This document shows, one piece after another, positions 24,696 through 31,882 of a DNA stretch of 35,117 nucleotides (within the stretch, counting starts at the first letter, position 1; each line of letters opens with the position of its first letter). The notes under the pieces were generated by a model, which ran no database searches, had not been told where the DNA came from, and worked only from the letters and a program-made list of their open reading frames with translations. Position numbers and translations under genes: made by a program. This stretch comes from Alkalibacterium kapii (lineage in GTDB: Bacteria > Bacillota > Bacilli > Lactobacillales > Carnobacteriaceae_A), in assembly GCF_007988865.1 (NCBI RefSeq), contig NZ_BJUY01000022.1, positions 1-35,117 on the forward strand, given 5' to 3'.

Positions 24696-25235
24696 TTATT
24701 TATCATTTTTTTGCCATGGCGGTAGTATCGTTATGGCGTCAACTAGTTTTTCATTGGCATACCGGTCGGTCAGCCGTCTTTCACGGCGGTCTTTATAATC
24801 CCCACAGATCATCTGCTCTTCACTATCTCCTGGTACGATCTGAGGCAGACTCTGGCTGGCACTCATTCCGGGCACAACAAAAGTGATAAAACTGGTTGCC
24901 GCTATATAACGTTCACCTGTTAAAAGGTCTTCTCCAAGAACTTTAGCAAACACTTCGACAGAGGTCCGTCCTGCCCCGGTCACGTAAGATTCTACGCAAA
25001 CCGAGTGTCCGGGTCTGATGGGGTGAATAAAATGAAGCTCATCCATTGATGCTGTAATGACATCGTTTGAACGGGCAAATCGGGAAACGGAAATCGATGC
25101 GGTATCATCTATCAGGCTCATCAGTTTGCCGCCGAACAAGGTCTGATGATCGTTCAAATCAGGAGGCAGGATCCGATGCGTCTGCACTACTCTGGTATCA
25201 TTACATGTTAATTTTTTACTGCTTTTATTTGTCAT
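24696..25235 (-). CDS. Acyl-CoA thioesterase, hot-dog fold (YkhA/BACH-like)
   Basis: A 179-aa single hot-dog domain of the acyl-CoA hydrolase type. The signature HQTLFGGKLMSLIDDTASIS contains the active Asp, followed by VITASMDELHFIHPIRPGH and the GRTSVEVFAKVLGED strand. The family hydrolyses medium or long acyl-CoAs and usually acts as a hexamer. The start is ATG 25235, where GAGGA lies 8 nt upstream inside the end of the NUDIX gene; the two frames overlap by 11 bp, so they are coupled. A longer form from 25250 is possible but less well placed. Confidence 0.9.
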   Translation of the reverse strand: MTNKSSKKLTCNDTRVVQTHRILPPDLNDHQTLFGGKLMSLIDDTASISVSRFARSNDVITASMDELHFIHPIRPGHSVCVESYVTGAGRTSVEVFAKVLGEDLLTGERYIAATSFITFVVPGMSASQSLPQIVPGDSEEQMICGDYKDRRERRLTDRYANEKLVDAITILPPWQKNDK

Positions 25236-25869
25236 TCCTGTCATCCTCAAAATTAATTTGGTTTGTTTTATTTTTTATAAGTTCGCTGAAACGGTGCGTC
25301 AAGTGCGCTGTGTATCCCCAGAGATAATAATCAGACAGAGAATAAAAAGGAATCTGCTGATCGATCGTCTTCCATTTATATTTTTGCTTATCTGAGTCCA
25401 ATTTAACTGGATCGTCGCCGGTCCGTTCGATTTCATACTGGACGTTATGATAGAGCGGTTCATTCGTCAGAAAGTACTGCAGAGGTATAGTGAAAACATC
25501 TGCCACTTCTTCGTTTGGGGCCAGTTTAGACACATCAGTATCTGGCAGCCACCCCACAAAACATTTTATTACATGATCTTCTTTGACGATATAGTCCATT
25601 TCTCCTAAAATACTAATCTCGTTTCTATCAAGTACCAGTTCCTCTTCCGTTTCTCGCAAAGCCGCTTCTCTGTAAGTTTCTCTCTCTTCTAAAGCTCCTC
25701 CCGGAAAAGACGTTTCGCCAGGCTGCGAGACGATGTTACTCCTGATTTCAAAAAGTATATGGAGCTCATCATCAACCCTTACAAGAGGAAGCAAAACGGC
25801 ATACTTTCGTTGTCTGGTAACCGAAGCTGGGTCATGACCGGCTATCACGCTTTTTATGTGCTCTATCAC
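25225..25869 (-). CDS. NUDIX hydrolase, CoA pyrophosphatase-like
   Basis: A 214-aa protein with a NUDIX box (GGALEERETYREAALRETEE, ending EELV, so the usual late Gly is Leu). It is preceded by a VSQPGETSFPGG stretch that resembles the CoA-specific UPF0035 motif of NudL enzymes. Those cleave CoA to 3',5'-ADP and phosphopantetheine. The C-terminal 90 residues lie beyond the core. The start is GTG with AGGAAGG upstream. Overlap with an acyl-CoA thioesterase gene fits a shared role in CoA or acyl-CoA turnover, which is inference. Confidence 0.88.
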   Translation of the reverse strand: MIEHIKSVIAGHDPASVTRQRKYAVLLPLVRVDDELHILFEIRSNIVSQPGETSFPGGALEERETYREAALRETEEELVLDRNEISILGEMDYIVKEDHVIKCFVGWLPDTDVSKLAPNEEVADVFTIPLQYFLTNEPLYHNVQYEIERTGDDPVKLDSDKQKYKWKTIDQQIPFYSLSDYYLWGYTAHLTHRFSELIKNKTNQINFEDDRNDK

Positions 25870-25961
25870 TTTTTCACCTTCCTGTTCATTCCCATTATTT
25901 GTCTTTCAGACTGAATTAAACAGTCTCTCTTTCAGAAATATCTACGAATGCAGTTTCTACT

Positions 25962-26687
25962 TTACATAAATGTTTTGAGTTCTTTGACCCATTGACGAAT
26001 GGAGCCTGTATAGGCATAAGCAAATTCAGCATTAAGTGGTGTCGGTTCCTTGTTGATCAAAGCACTCTTAGATCCATTATAGTCATAAATAAGTCCGGCT
26101 GCCGGATATACATTCAGACTCGTCCCCATAACCAGCAACATATCCGCTTCTTTTACTGCTTTGAGACTATCAGCCAGTGTGTCTGTATCCAGCGTTTCAC
26201 CATACAGAGTAATAGCTGGACGCGCCCATTCACCATCAATACTCAACCCTGTCGCATCACGCTTGGCGTCAGCCAGTGGTTTGACTGCCCCTGATTCTGT
26301 GATCACCTTCCTCGCATTGCCATGCAGTTCCAAAACATGTGTACTGCCTGCTTTCTGGTGAAGTCCGTCGATATTTTGTGTAATGATCGTAACGTCATGG
26401 CCTTTATCCTCCAACTGTTTCAGAAATAAATGACCAGTATTGGGTTCAGCATTGTTAAACACAAGCTTTTCATGATAGATACGGTAAAATGTTTCGGGGT
26501 GCGTATTAAAAAAAGACAGGCTGAGAACTTCTTCCATCGGTGTGCCTGATTCCGTTTCTTCTTCATATAATCCTTTATTCGACCGGAAATCAGGTATGCC
26601 ACTTTCAGTAGACATGCCTGCTCCTGTTATCACAGCAATATTCTGACTGGTTTTAAACCATTGTGCTACTTTTTCAATGTCTGCCAC
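25962..26687 (-). CDS. Sirtuin-family NAD-dependent deacylase lacking the zinc cysteines
   Basis: A 241-aa SIR2-family protein. The NAD-binding motifs are intact: TGAGMSTESGIPDFRS (residues 21-36), TQNIDGLHQKAG with the catalytic His in LELHG (H122), and GTSLNVYPA. The entire protein has no cysteine, so the four-Cys zinc module expected between about residues 125 and 155 is absent. That segment is instead polar (ARKVITESGAVKPLADAKRD). The fold may be stabilised another way, as in other zinc-less sirtuins, and activity may be changed. The start is GTG with AGGAG 8 nt upstream. It is a single gene upstream of the NUDIX pair in the same orientation. Confidence 0.93.
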   Translation of the reverse strand: MADIEKVAQWFKTSQNIAVITGAGMSTESGIPDFRSNKGLYEEETESGTPMEEVLSLSFFNTHPETFYRIYHEKLVFNNAEPNTGHLFLKQLEDKGHDVTIITQNIDGLHQKAGSTHVLELHGNARKVITESGAVKPLADAKRDATGLSIDGEWARPAITLYGETLDTDTLADSLKAVKEADMLLVMGTSLNVYPAAGLIYDYNGSKSALINKEPTPLNAEFAYAYTGSIRQWVKELKTFM

Positions 26688-27110
26688 ATCGATCTCTCCT
26701 TTTTTTTAAAAGATAATTTTATTTACTTTGCAGTTTTTTCTGTAATCTTTTTAATCATAACGGAAAGAAACGTTCTTTTCTTCTATTTTATATCTTAACA
26801 TTTATCATCAAGGCGTGTAATTTGAAACATGACTGAGCCAATATCGACATTACTGATTGCAGCAGACGACACAATTGGCCTTGCAGTCTGTACTTTTTCA
26901 GCAGCAATTACTACTGCCGGTACCGCTCATAAATTCGAGCCGATTGGTGCCACAAGAAAAGTGAAGAAATTATTGATGAAAGTTATTGAGTTTTACTTTC
27001 TATATAACCAGTATGTTGATCCTGTTTTCCACAGTGGCTACCGATCAAGTCAGTAGAAATCCATCTAAACTTCAGGTGACACTTGGGCCTGTTCTCTCGT
27101 TATTATAAAT
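26688..27110. other. Intergenic region between the sirtuin and YvrJ-like genes
   Basis: About 420 bp. The only plus-strand frame (26829-27056) has no ribosome binding site and no recognisable family, so I do not call it. The left end is AT-rich and should hold the sirtuin promoter. Nothing else is supported. Confidence 0.4.
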
Positions 27111-27126
27111 AGAGAGGAGGATGGCA

Positions 27127-27294
27127 ATGGACACACAATTGACTCTTTTCAACACTGCTTTAGACATGATAGCGAATGTCGGATTCCCCATTTTCATTTC
27201 GCTGTTTTTACTGCACCGAATGGAAAGTAAAGTTGATGCGATCGTCGTAGCCTTGAAGGATTTGACGACTGTAATGTCTCACAGCAAAAAGTAA
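27127..27294 (+). CDS. YvrJ family small membrane protein
   Basis: A 55-aa protein with one hydrophobic segment in the sequence ANVGFPIFISLFLLHRME and a polar C-terminus (SKVDAIVVALKDLTTVM). This is the pattern of the YvrJ family, short single-span proteins of unknown function often compared with small holin-like or phage-derived proteins. AGGAGG lies 6 nt before the ATG; an in-frame ATG at 27121 abuts the site and is less likely. A good terminator follows at once, so it is monocistronic. Confidence 0.8.
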   Translation: MDTQLTLFNTALDMIANVGFPIFISLFLLHRMESKVDAIVVALKDLTTVMSHSKK

Positions 27295-27303
27295 AACACA
27301 GTG

Positions 27304-27340
27304 AAAGAAAGCAGATCTTGATCCGCTGCTTTCTTTTTAC
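27304..27340 (+). terminator. Terminator after the YvrJ-like gene
   Basis: An AAAGAAAGCAG/CTGCTTTCTTT stem with an 11-nt loop is followed by a T-rich tail. It lies 10 bp past the stop codon. Confidence 0.9.
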
Positions 27341-27351
27341 TTTTATCTGCT

Positions 27352-27380
27352 TTCATAAATCAAGTTCCAAGTGTTATAAT
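27352..27380 (+). promoter_or_regulatory. Promoter of the LURP-one-like gene
   Basis: TTCATA (27352-27357) and a perfect TATAAT (27375-27380) are separated by 17 bp. They lie about 45 bp before the ATG at 27427. Confidence 0.6.
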
Positions 27381-27426
27381 TATAAGTGTAAACCAGAACG
27401 ATAGACGGGTTGGAGGAGGAGTAGAA

Positions 27427-27993
27427 ATGGTTCGGTACTTTGTGAAAAAAGAATTCATGTCAAAACAGGACAAGCTGATCGTTTCTGATTCAACTGGCCA
27501 GGAACTGTTTTTGATTGTTGGAAAGTGGGGACGCATTGCTGATAAATTGTCTGTCTTTTCAATCGATGGTAAGCGACTGCTGGACATTAGACAAGTGACC
27601 TTATCTCTTTTTCCGAAATTCCATTTTTATATCAATACTGAAAAAATCGGCAGCTTGAAAAAGCATCCCGGTATTCGCGGAATAAAAAATCCTTTTTTTA
27701 CTTTATCTGGTCTCAACTGGATAATCACTGGTGATTTCGACAAGAAACAATTCACAGTCAGACACTTCGGTAATAAAATAGGTACCATTGATAAAACTGT
27801 TTCTTATACAGGCGAGTTTTACACTGTTGAACTGGTCAGAGGCGAAGAGGCTCCCGCTGCGTGCGGAGTAGCTGTACTGCTGGATCACTATGCGCAAAAC
27901 AAAAAGAAGCTTTTGAAAAGAAAGCAGCAGCAAAAGTACAGTCTCGGTTTCATGCATCCGATATGGATGAAAATCAGACAAAAATTTCAATGA
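27427..27993 (+). CDS. LURP-one-related (LOR) family protein
   Basis: A 188-aa protein whose beta-rich pattern fits the LURP-one-related/YxjI family: YFVKKEFMSKQDKLIVSDST, GKRLLDIRQ, and a second half with WIITGDFDKKQFTV and GTIDKTVSYTGEFYTVEL. The family has a tubby-like barrel of unknown function. The C-terminus is strongly basic (KNKKKLLKRKQQQK). GGAGGAGG precedes the ATG. It is a single-gene unit with its own promoter and a terminator shared with the convergent GNAT gene. Confidence 0.87.
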   Translation: MVRYFVKKEFMSKQDKLIVSDSTGQELFLIVGKWGRIADKLSVFSIDGKRLLDIRQVTLSLFPKFHFYINTEKIGSLKKHPGIRGIKNPFFTLSGLNWIITGDFDKKQFTVRHFGNKIGTIDKTVSYTGEFYTVELVRGEEAPAACGVAVLLDHYAQNKKKLLKRKQQQKYSLGFMHPIWMKIRQKFQ

Positions 27994-28017
27994 ACACAGA
28001 TGTCATAGAAAATGAAG

Positions 28018-28077
28018 ACTCTCATGATTTAAATCAGATCGCTTAAAGCGTCTGTATAAATCATGAGAGTTTTTTTA
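28018..28077. terminator. Convergent terminator between the LOR and GNAT genes
   Basis: A 14-bp perfect stem (ACTCTCATGATTTA/TAAATCATGAGAGT) with an internal loop is followed on the plus strand by seven T residues. Those T residues overlap the stop codon of the minus-strand GNAT gene. The opposite side is less T-rich, so it works best on the plus strand. Confidence 0.88.
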
Positions 28078-28635
28078 TAATTTTTTCTGCAAATGGTCAT
28101 AGAGATGATCTGACAGGATGAGTTCATCTACTTTTTCAAACCCCATACGTTCATATAAATCTCTGGCACGTGGATTTCGTTTATCGACATTCAGTCCTAT
28201 AGCTGTCATTCCACTTTTTTCAGCTTCAACAAAAGCGGCTTTCAGCAGTTCACTGCCGATGCCCTTGTTTCTATAACTCTCATCTATAACGAGCATATCA
28301 AGATACCATTCACCATCGAGACTTTCTTCATCACTGTAAGTTTCATCAGACGTCAGATTATATTTTTCTAAAAAGGCATCGATCGACTCATAAGCATCTG
28401 TTGCAGAGCCTCCTTTATATCCATAAAAAAAGCCAACGATCCGACCATCGATTTCTTTTACCTTCGCATTAGTAAAGTTGAAACGATATGCCTTCTGTTT
28501 TGCTGCTTTAACCAGCGAAGACTTCAGATCCTTCCAGGGAACCTTCTGCATGACTGGCAGTTCCATATCAATGAGAATGACTTTCATCAACTCAATGATT
28601 TCCTCTACATCTTCTTTGTGTGCACTTCTAATCAC
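28075..28635 (-). CDS. GNAT family N-acetyltransferase
   Basis: A 186-aa acetyltransferase. The acetyl-CoA pyrophosphate loop is visible in ESYRNKGIGSELLKAAFVEA (motif A), followed by IGLNVDKRNPRARDLYERMG (motif B). The substrate amine is unknown. The start is GTG with AAGGTGAT upstream. It lies 17 bp downstream of uvrC in the same orientation, so the two are probably co-transcribed. Confidence 0.92.
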   Translation of the reverse strand: MIRSAHKEDVEEIIELMKVILIDMELPVMQKVPWKDLKSSLVKAAKQKAYRFNFTNAKVKEIDGRIVGFFYGYKGGSATDAYESIDAFLEKYNLTSDETYSDEESLDGEWYLDMLVIDESYRNKGIGSELLKAAFVEAEKSGMTAIGLNVDKRNPRARDLYERMGFEKVDELILSDHLYDHLQKKL

Positions 28636-28652
28636 TCATATCACCTTTTTAT

Positions 28653-30434
28653 TCAGCTATTTTGTTTCACAGTATCTTTGATGCGTTCTGCTACCTTTAC
28701 AGGTATTCCCAGTGCTGTTAATTCATCGATTTCTGCCTCTTTGAGCCGTTTCATTGATTTAAAATGTCTCAATACTTTTGTCCGTGTTTTAGGACCCACG
28801 CCTTCTACCTCATCAAGCTGGCTGGTAAAGCTGTTTTTCCCGCGGACGTTTCTGTGGAAAGTAATGGCGAACCGGTGTACTTCTTCCTGAATACGCTGAA
28901 CTAAATGAAAGGCTTGACTCCTTGGATTTAAAACGACCGGTTCCAGATCATTTCCAAAGATCAGTCCTGCCGTCCGGTGTTTTTTGTCTTTGACCATCCC
29001 TGCTACTGGAATATCCAGACCAAACTCATTCTCCAGGACATCCCTAGCAGCATTGACCTGGACTTTTCCGCCATCCATCAAAATCAGATCCGGCATGCTT
29101 TTTCTTTCTTTTAAAAGACGAGAATAACGCCGCCTGATCACTTCCTGGGTCGTCGCAAACTCATTACTGCCCACCACTGTCTTTATTTTATACTTGCGAT
29201 AATTGTTCTTGTCCGGGACCCCATCTTTAAATGAAACCATCGCTGACACAGGATTCGTTCCTTGAATATTTGAGTGGTCGAACGCCTCAATCTGCTCGAT
29301 ATAAGGAAGTCCCATGACCTCTGACAGTTCTTCAATGGCTCCAGTTGTTTTCTGCTCTTTCATTTCTATTAAACGGAACTTCTGCTTCAAAGCAATTTCG
29401 CTGTTTTTGCCTGTTAAGTCCAACAGTTCTTTTTTGCGTCCTCTCTTAGGAACAAATACTTTGGTTTCAAGTGTTTCCTCGAGCAGTTCTGTATCCACTG
29501 TCTGAGGGACATAGATTTCTTTTGGCTTCTGATTATTTATGTCCTCATAATACTGCAGAATAAACCCGATCAGCTCTTCTTCCGGTGTATCGATGACCGG
29601 AAACATTGTTGCTTCTCTCTTGATCAAGGTCGCCTGCCTGACAAAAAAGACCTGAATAGAAATCCATCCCTTGTCCATGTAGTAGTTGAAGAAATCTCTA
29701 GATGTATAATTATTGGATATGATCGACTGTTTTTCGACTGTCCGCTCAATATAAGAGACTTGATCACGAAATTCAGCCGCTCGTTCATAATTCATGTCTT
29801 CTGCTGCTTCCTGCATCTTCTGTTTCAGATCTTTTTTAATCTCTGAGACATTTCCATTCAGGAAAGATTTGATGCGTCTGATCTGCTCGTCGTATTCTTT
29901 TTCAGGTATCTCATGGTCACAAGGCCCGATGCACTGACCAATGTGGTAATACAGACAGGCACGTTTCTGATGACCGTTACACTTGCGAAGCGGGTAGATT
30001 TTTTGAATAAGCTGTTTGGTTTCAGAAGCAGCCCACACATCAGGGTAAGGGCCAAAATAATGTGCACCGTCTTTTTCAACTTCTGACGTAATGACCAGCT
30101 TTGGATCCCGTTCATTCGTAATTTTCAAATACGGATAACTTGTTCCGCGTTTCAACCGGATATTGTATTTAGGCTGATGCTTTTGAATCAGTGTCACTTC
30201 TAGAAGAAGGGCTTCTTTGTCTGAACCCGTAACGATCGTTTCATAATCAACGATGTCTTCGACCAGACGCTTTGTTTTCCCTTCATGTTCTCCTCGGAAG
30301 TATGAACGGACACGATTTTTAAGATTTTTGGCTTTACCGATATAGATGATTTCATCGTTTTTATTTTTCATAATGTAGCATCCCGGTAAACTAGGGAGCA
30401 ATTTCAGTTTGTTTTCGATCAGTTCATTAGACAA
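28653..30434 (-). CDS. uvrC: Excinuclease ABC subunit C
   Basis: A 593-aa nuclease that makes both incisions in nucleotide excision repair with UvrB. Domains in order: GIY-YIG near residues 15-40 (LPGCYIM, IYIGKAKNLKNRVRSYF); a four-Cys cluster (RKCNGHQKRACLYYHIGQC, then GPC, about 153-175); the UVR domain (KMQEAAEDMNYERAAEFRDQ); the RNase H-like nuclease (EAFDHSNIQGTNPVSAMV, LILMDGGKVQVN); and C-terminal helix-hairpin-helix motifs (VEGVGPKTRTKVLRHF). The start is TTG, with AAAGGAGG placed correctly upstream and no better ATG. The GNAT gene follows and an 85-aa gene precedes it. Confidence 0.97.
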   Translation of the reverse strand: MSNELIENKLKLLPSLPGCYIMKNKNDEIIYIGKAKNLKNRVRSYFRGEHEGKTKRLVEDIVDYETIVTGSDKEALLLEVTLIQKHQPKYNIRLKRGTSYPYLKITNERDPKLVITSEVEKDGAHYFGPYPDVWAASETKQLIQKIYPLRKCNGHQKRACLYYHIGQCIGPCDHEIPEKEYDEQIRRIKSFLNGNVSEIKKDLKQKMQEAAEDMNYERAAEFRDQVSYIERTVEKQSIISNNYTSRDFFNYYMDKGWISIQVFFVRQATLIKREATMFPVIDTPEEELIGFILQYYEDINNQKPKEIYVPQTVDTELLEETLETKVFVPKRGRKKELLDLTGKNSEIALKQKFRLIEMKEQKTTGAIEELSEVMGLPYIEQIEAFDHSNIQGTNPVSAMVSFKDGVPDKNNYRKYKIKTVVGSNEFATTQEVIRRRYSRLLKERKSMPDLILMDGGKVQVNAARDVLENEFGLDIPVAGMVKDKKHRTAGLIFGNDLEPVVLNPRSQAFHLVQRIQEEVHRFAITFHRNVRGKNSFTSQLDEVEGVGPKTRTKVLRHFKSMKRLKEAEIDELTALGIPVKVAERIKDTVKQNS

Positions 30435-30458
30435 AAAAACACCTCCTTTGCCTACGTT

Positions 30459-30716
30459 TTAGTCTTTCGGTGCTTCAAAAAGATACAAGGAATGAAAAAC
30501 ATTGAAATCGGACCGGCCGACTTTTACACCTTCATACATAAAGGTCTCTCCCAATTCATGCTTCTCTGATTTGATGGCTTCATCGATCGCGTCTGCAATA
30601 TCTGCATACAATTCATCGGTCTGTTCTTCGGTCAAAGTTCCATGTGCGCTTTCCCATCTTTCGAGAAATGCCTGTTCGTCTTTGCTTTTATAAAATTCAA
30701 TCATCACGTCGTCCAT
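30459..30716 (-). CDS. Small conserved-looking hypothetical protein upstream of uvrC
   Basis: An 85-aa acidic, mostly helical protein ending in VFHSLYLFEAPKD. No membrane segment or known motif is seen. The start at 30716 is chosen because AGGAGGG lies 5 nt before that ATG; the open frame continues a further 219 bp upstream through AT-rich sequence without a ribosome site, which I regard as accidental. It ends 24 bp before uvrC in the same orientation. The family is not recognised. Confidence 0.75.
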   Translation of the reverse strand: MDDVMIEFYKSKDEQAFLERWESAHGTLTEEQTDELYADIADAIDEAIKSEKHELGETFMYEGVKVGRSDFNVFHSLYLFEAPKD

Positions 30717-31079
30717 GTTTCCCTCCTTCATTCCACGATTATCCTTAGTCCTTATCATTTTACCAAAAATGGGAACATTTGTCAGTATGTACAAAAAGTA
30801 AGTAATGAGTTTCCAGTATTGCTCCAGCTTCGTCCGTTCCAAGACAGGATTCCAAGTCTTGGAAATATGGTTATACCACTCTAAAATATTACCTCTGCCA
30901 CAGGACTTGCTGCTTGTCAATTTTACATAAAGCATAAATCGAAGATGATAGCCAGAGGTTTTATTGAATTTTAATATTTTTGATAATTAACCGACCGATC
31001 CTCTTTTAATAAAAGACGGTTTTCTTTGCCACTGAGCCATGTCAATAGAGAACATCAATTGTAAGAGAAATTTAATAAA
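30717..31079. other. Divergent intergenic region before nrdJ
   Basis: About 360 bp. It contains a 9-bp perfect inverted repeat (TTCCAAGAC/GTCTTGGAA, 30837-30864) with a 10-nt loop and otherwise no supported feature. It must include the promoter for the minus-strand 85-aa gene and uvrC. Confidence 0.4.
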
Positions 31080-31127
31080 TACATATATATTGTATCACAA
31101 TATATAATTTGATACTATATATTGTGA
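31080..31127 (+). promoter_or_regulatory. Paired NrdR boxes upstream of nrdJ
   Basis: Two matches to the NrdR box (ACACTATATATTGTGT-like) are TACATATATATTGTAT at 31080-31095 and ATACTATATATTGTGA at 31112-31127. Their centres are 32 bp apart, three helical turns, the arrangement typical of NrdR operators. A third, inverted ACAATATATAAT lies between them. A weak promoter (TTGTAT, 17 bp, TACTAT at 31113) overlaps the second box. NrdR repression when dATP is high is the expected control. Confidence 0.75.
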
Positions 31128-31158
31128 TAAAAGAATATTAAGAGAGGAAGTTTTACCT

Positions 31159-31578
31159 ATGGAATTTTTACCCGCTTCCTACGTAGAACATTACGTAGCC
31201 ACACATCCTAATCCACTTAATGAGCTTGGAGAATTTGTATACAGTCGAACCTATTCCCGCTGGCTTGAAGACAAAGGACGAAGAGAATACTGGCACGAAT
31301 CAGTGAAACGCGCAATCGAATATAATATGGCTTTGGAATACAAACATTTGAAAAAGATTGGTTATGCTGTTCAACTGAAAGCTATGCGCAAAGAAGCCAA
31401 AGAACTTTTTGAGAATATTTATAATACCAGACAGTTCCCTTCAGGAAGAACACTTTGGCTTGGAAACGCCAATGAGAAAGTAAACAAAGATTTCGCCTTA
31501 GGGAACTTCAACTGTTCTTTTCTATCCATTGAGAAGTGGGAAGACTTAGCAGAACTTTTCTATCTTCTGATGGTCGGT
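31159..31578 (+). CDS. nrdJ: Class II ribonucleotide reductase NrdJ, exon 1 (residues 1-140)
   Basis: First exon of an adenosylcobalamin-dependent ribonucleoside-triphosphate reductase, which makes deoxynucleotides. It covers the N-terminal part, with RTYSRWLEDKGRREYW, PSGRTLWLGNA and the redox-active cysteine C119 (GNFNCSFLS), at the same number as in the Lactobacillus leichmannii enzyme. It ends in ELFYLLMVG at codon 140. Beyond 31578 the frame reads only Lys-Val-Lys and a TAG at 31590, inside the intron, so unspliced mRNA yields a dead 143-aa fragment. GAGGAAG precedes the ATG. The complete protein is join(31159..31578, 31883..33727), 754 aa. Confidence 0.93.
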
Positions 31579-31882
31579 AAGGTAAAATAGCCCAGTGCCG
31601 ACGTTAAACCTTGTGAACCTGTACTAACAGGGTGTACATGTTAACAGAACATGTGCTAACGATGAAGGCCTTAGAGCTAATATCGTGCCAAGCTGTAACT
31701 CTTGAAATTTTATTATCCGTCGAGTTATAGAAGGTGTAGAGACTATCGAAAAGATCATACGCTGTCGGGAGGACACCATATGATAACTGAGTAGAGTAGC
31801 GGTCACGTGAAAATCGTGCCGCCAAGCGCAGGGACTTATAAGGTAACGCTTATAAGTAAGATATAGTCCAAGTCTACGCTTG
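31579..31882 (+). ncRNA. Group I intron in nrdJ, without a homing endonuclease
   Basis: A 304-nt intervening sequence with hallmark group I pairings. P1: exon GTCGGT pairs with the internal guide GCCGAC (31597-31602), ending in the required U-G at the 5' splice site. P10: exon-2 start ACTGG pairs with CCAGT (31592-31596) right before the guide. P7: GACTAT (31741-31746) pairs with ATAGTC (31863-31868), in the typical contexts GTGTAGAGACTATC and AAGATATAGTCC. P2: GTTA/TAAC with inner hairpins at 31618-31631 and 31636-31654. Further stems lie at 31800-31821 and 31834-31857 (ACTTATAA/TTATAAGT). The intron ends in G (31882). Removal joins GGT to ACT in frame. It is too short to encode an endonuclease. 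The subgroup looks IA-like but is not settled. Confidence 0.95.

Noticed and set aside
26829-27056. 75-codon plus-strand frame before the YvrJ-like gene
   Set aside because: No ribosome binding site upstream of its ATG and no recognisable motif.
27861-28046. 61-codon plus-strand frame overlapping the end of the LOR gene
   Set aside because: It is a shadow frame of the LOR gene that runs into the terminator stem.
30717-30935. N-terminal extension of the 85-aa protein (to 158 aa)
   Set aside because: A well-placed AGGAGGG before 30716 and none before the longer start make the short form far more likely.
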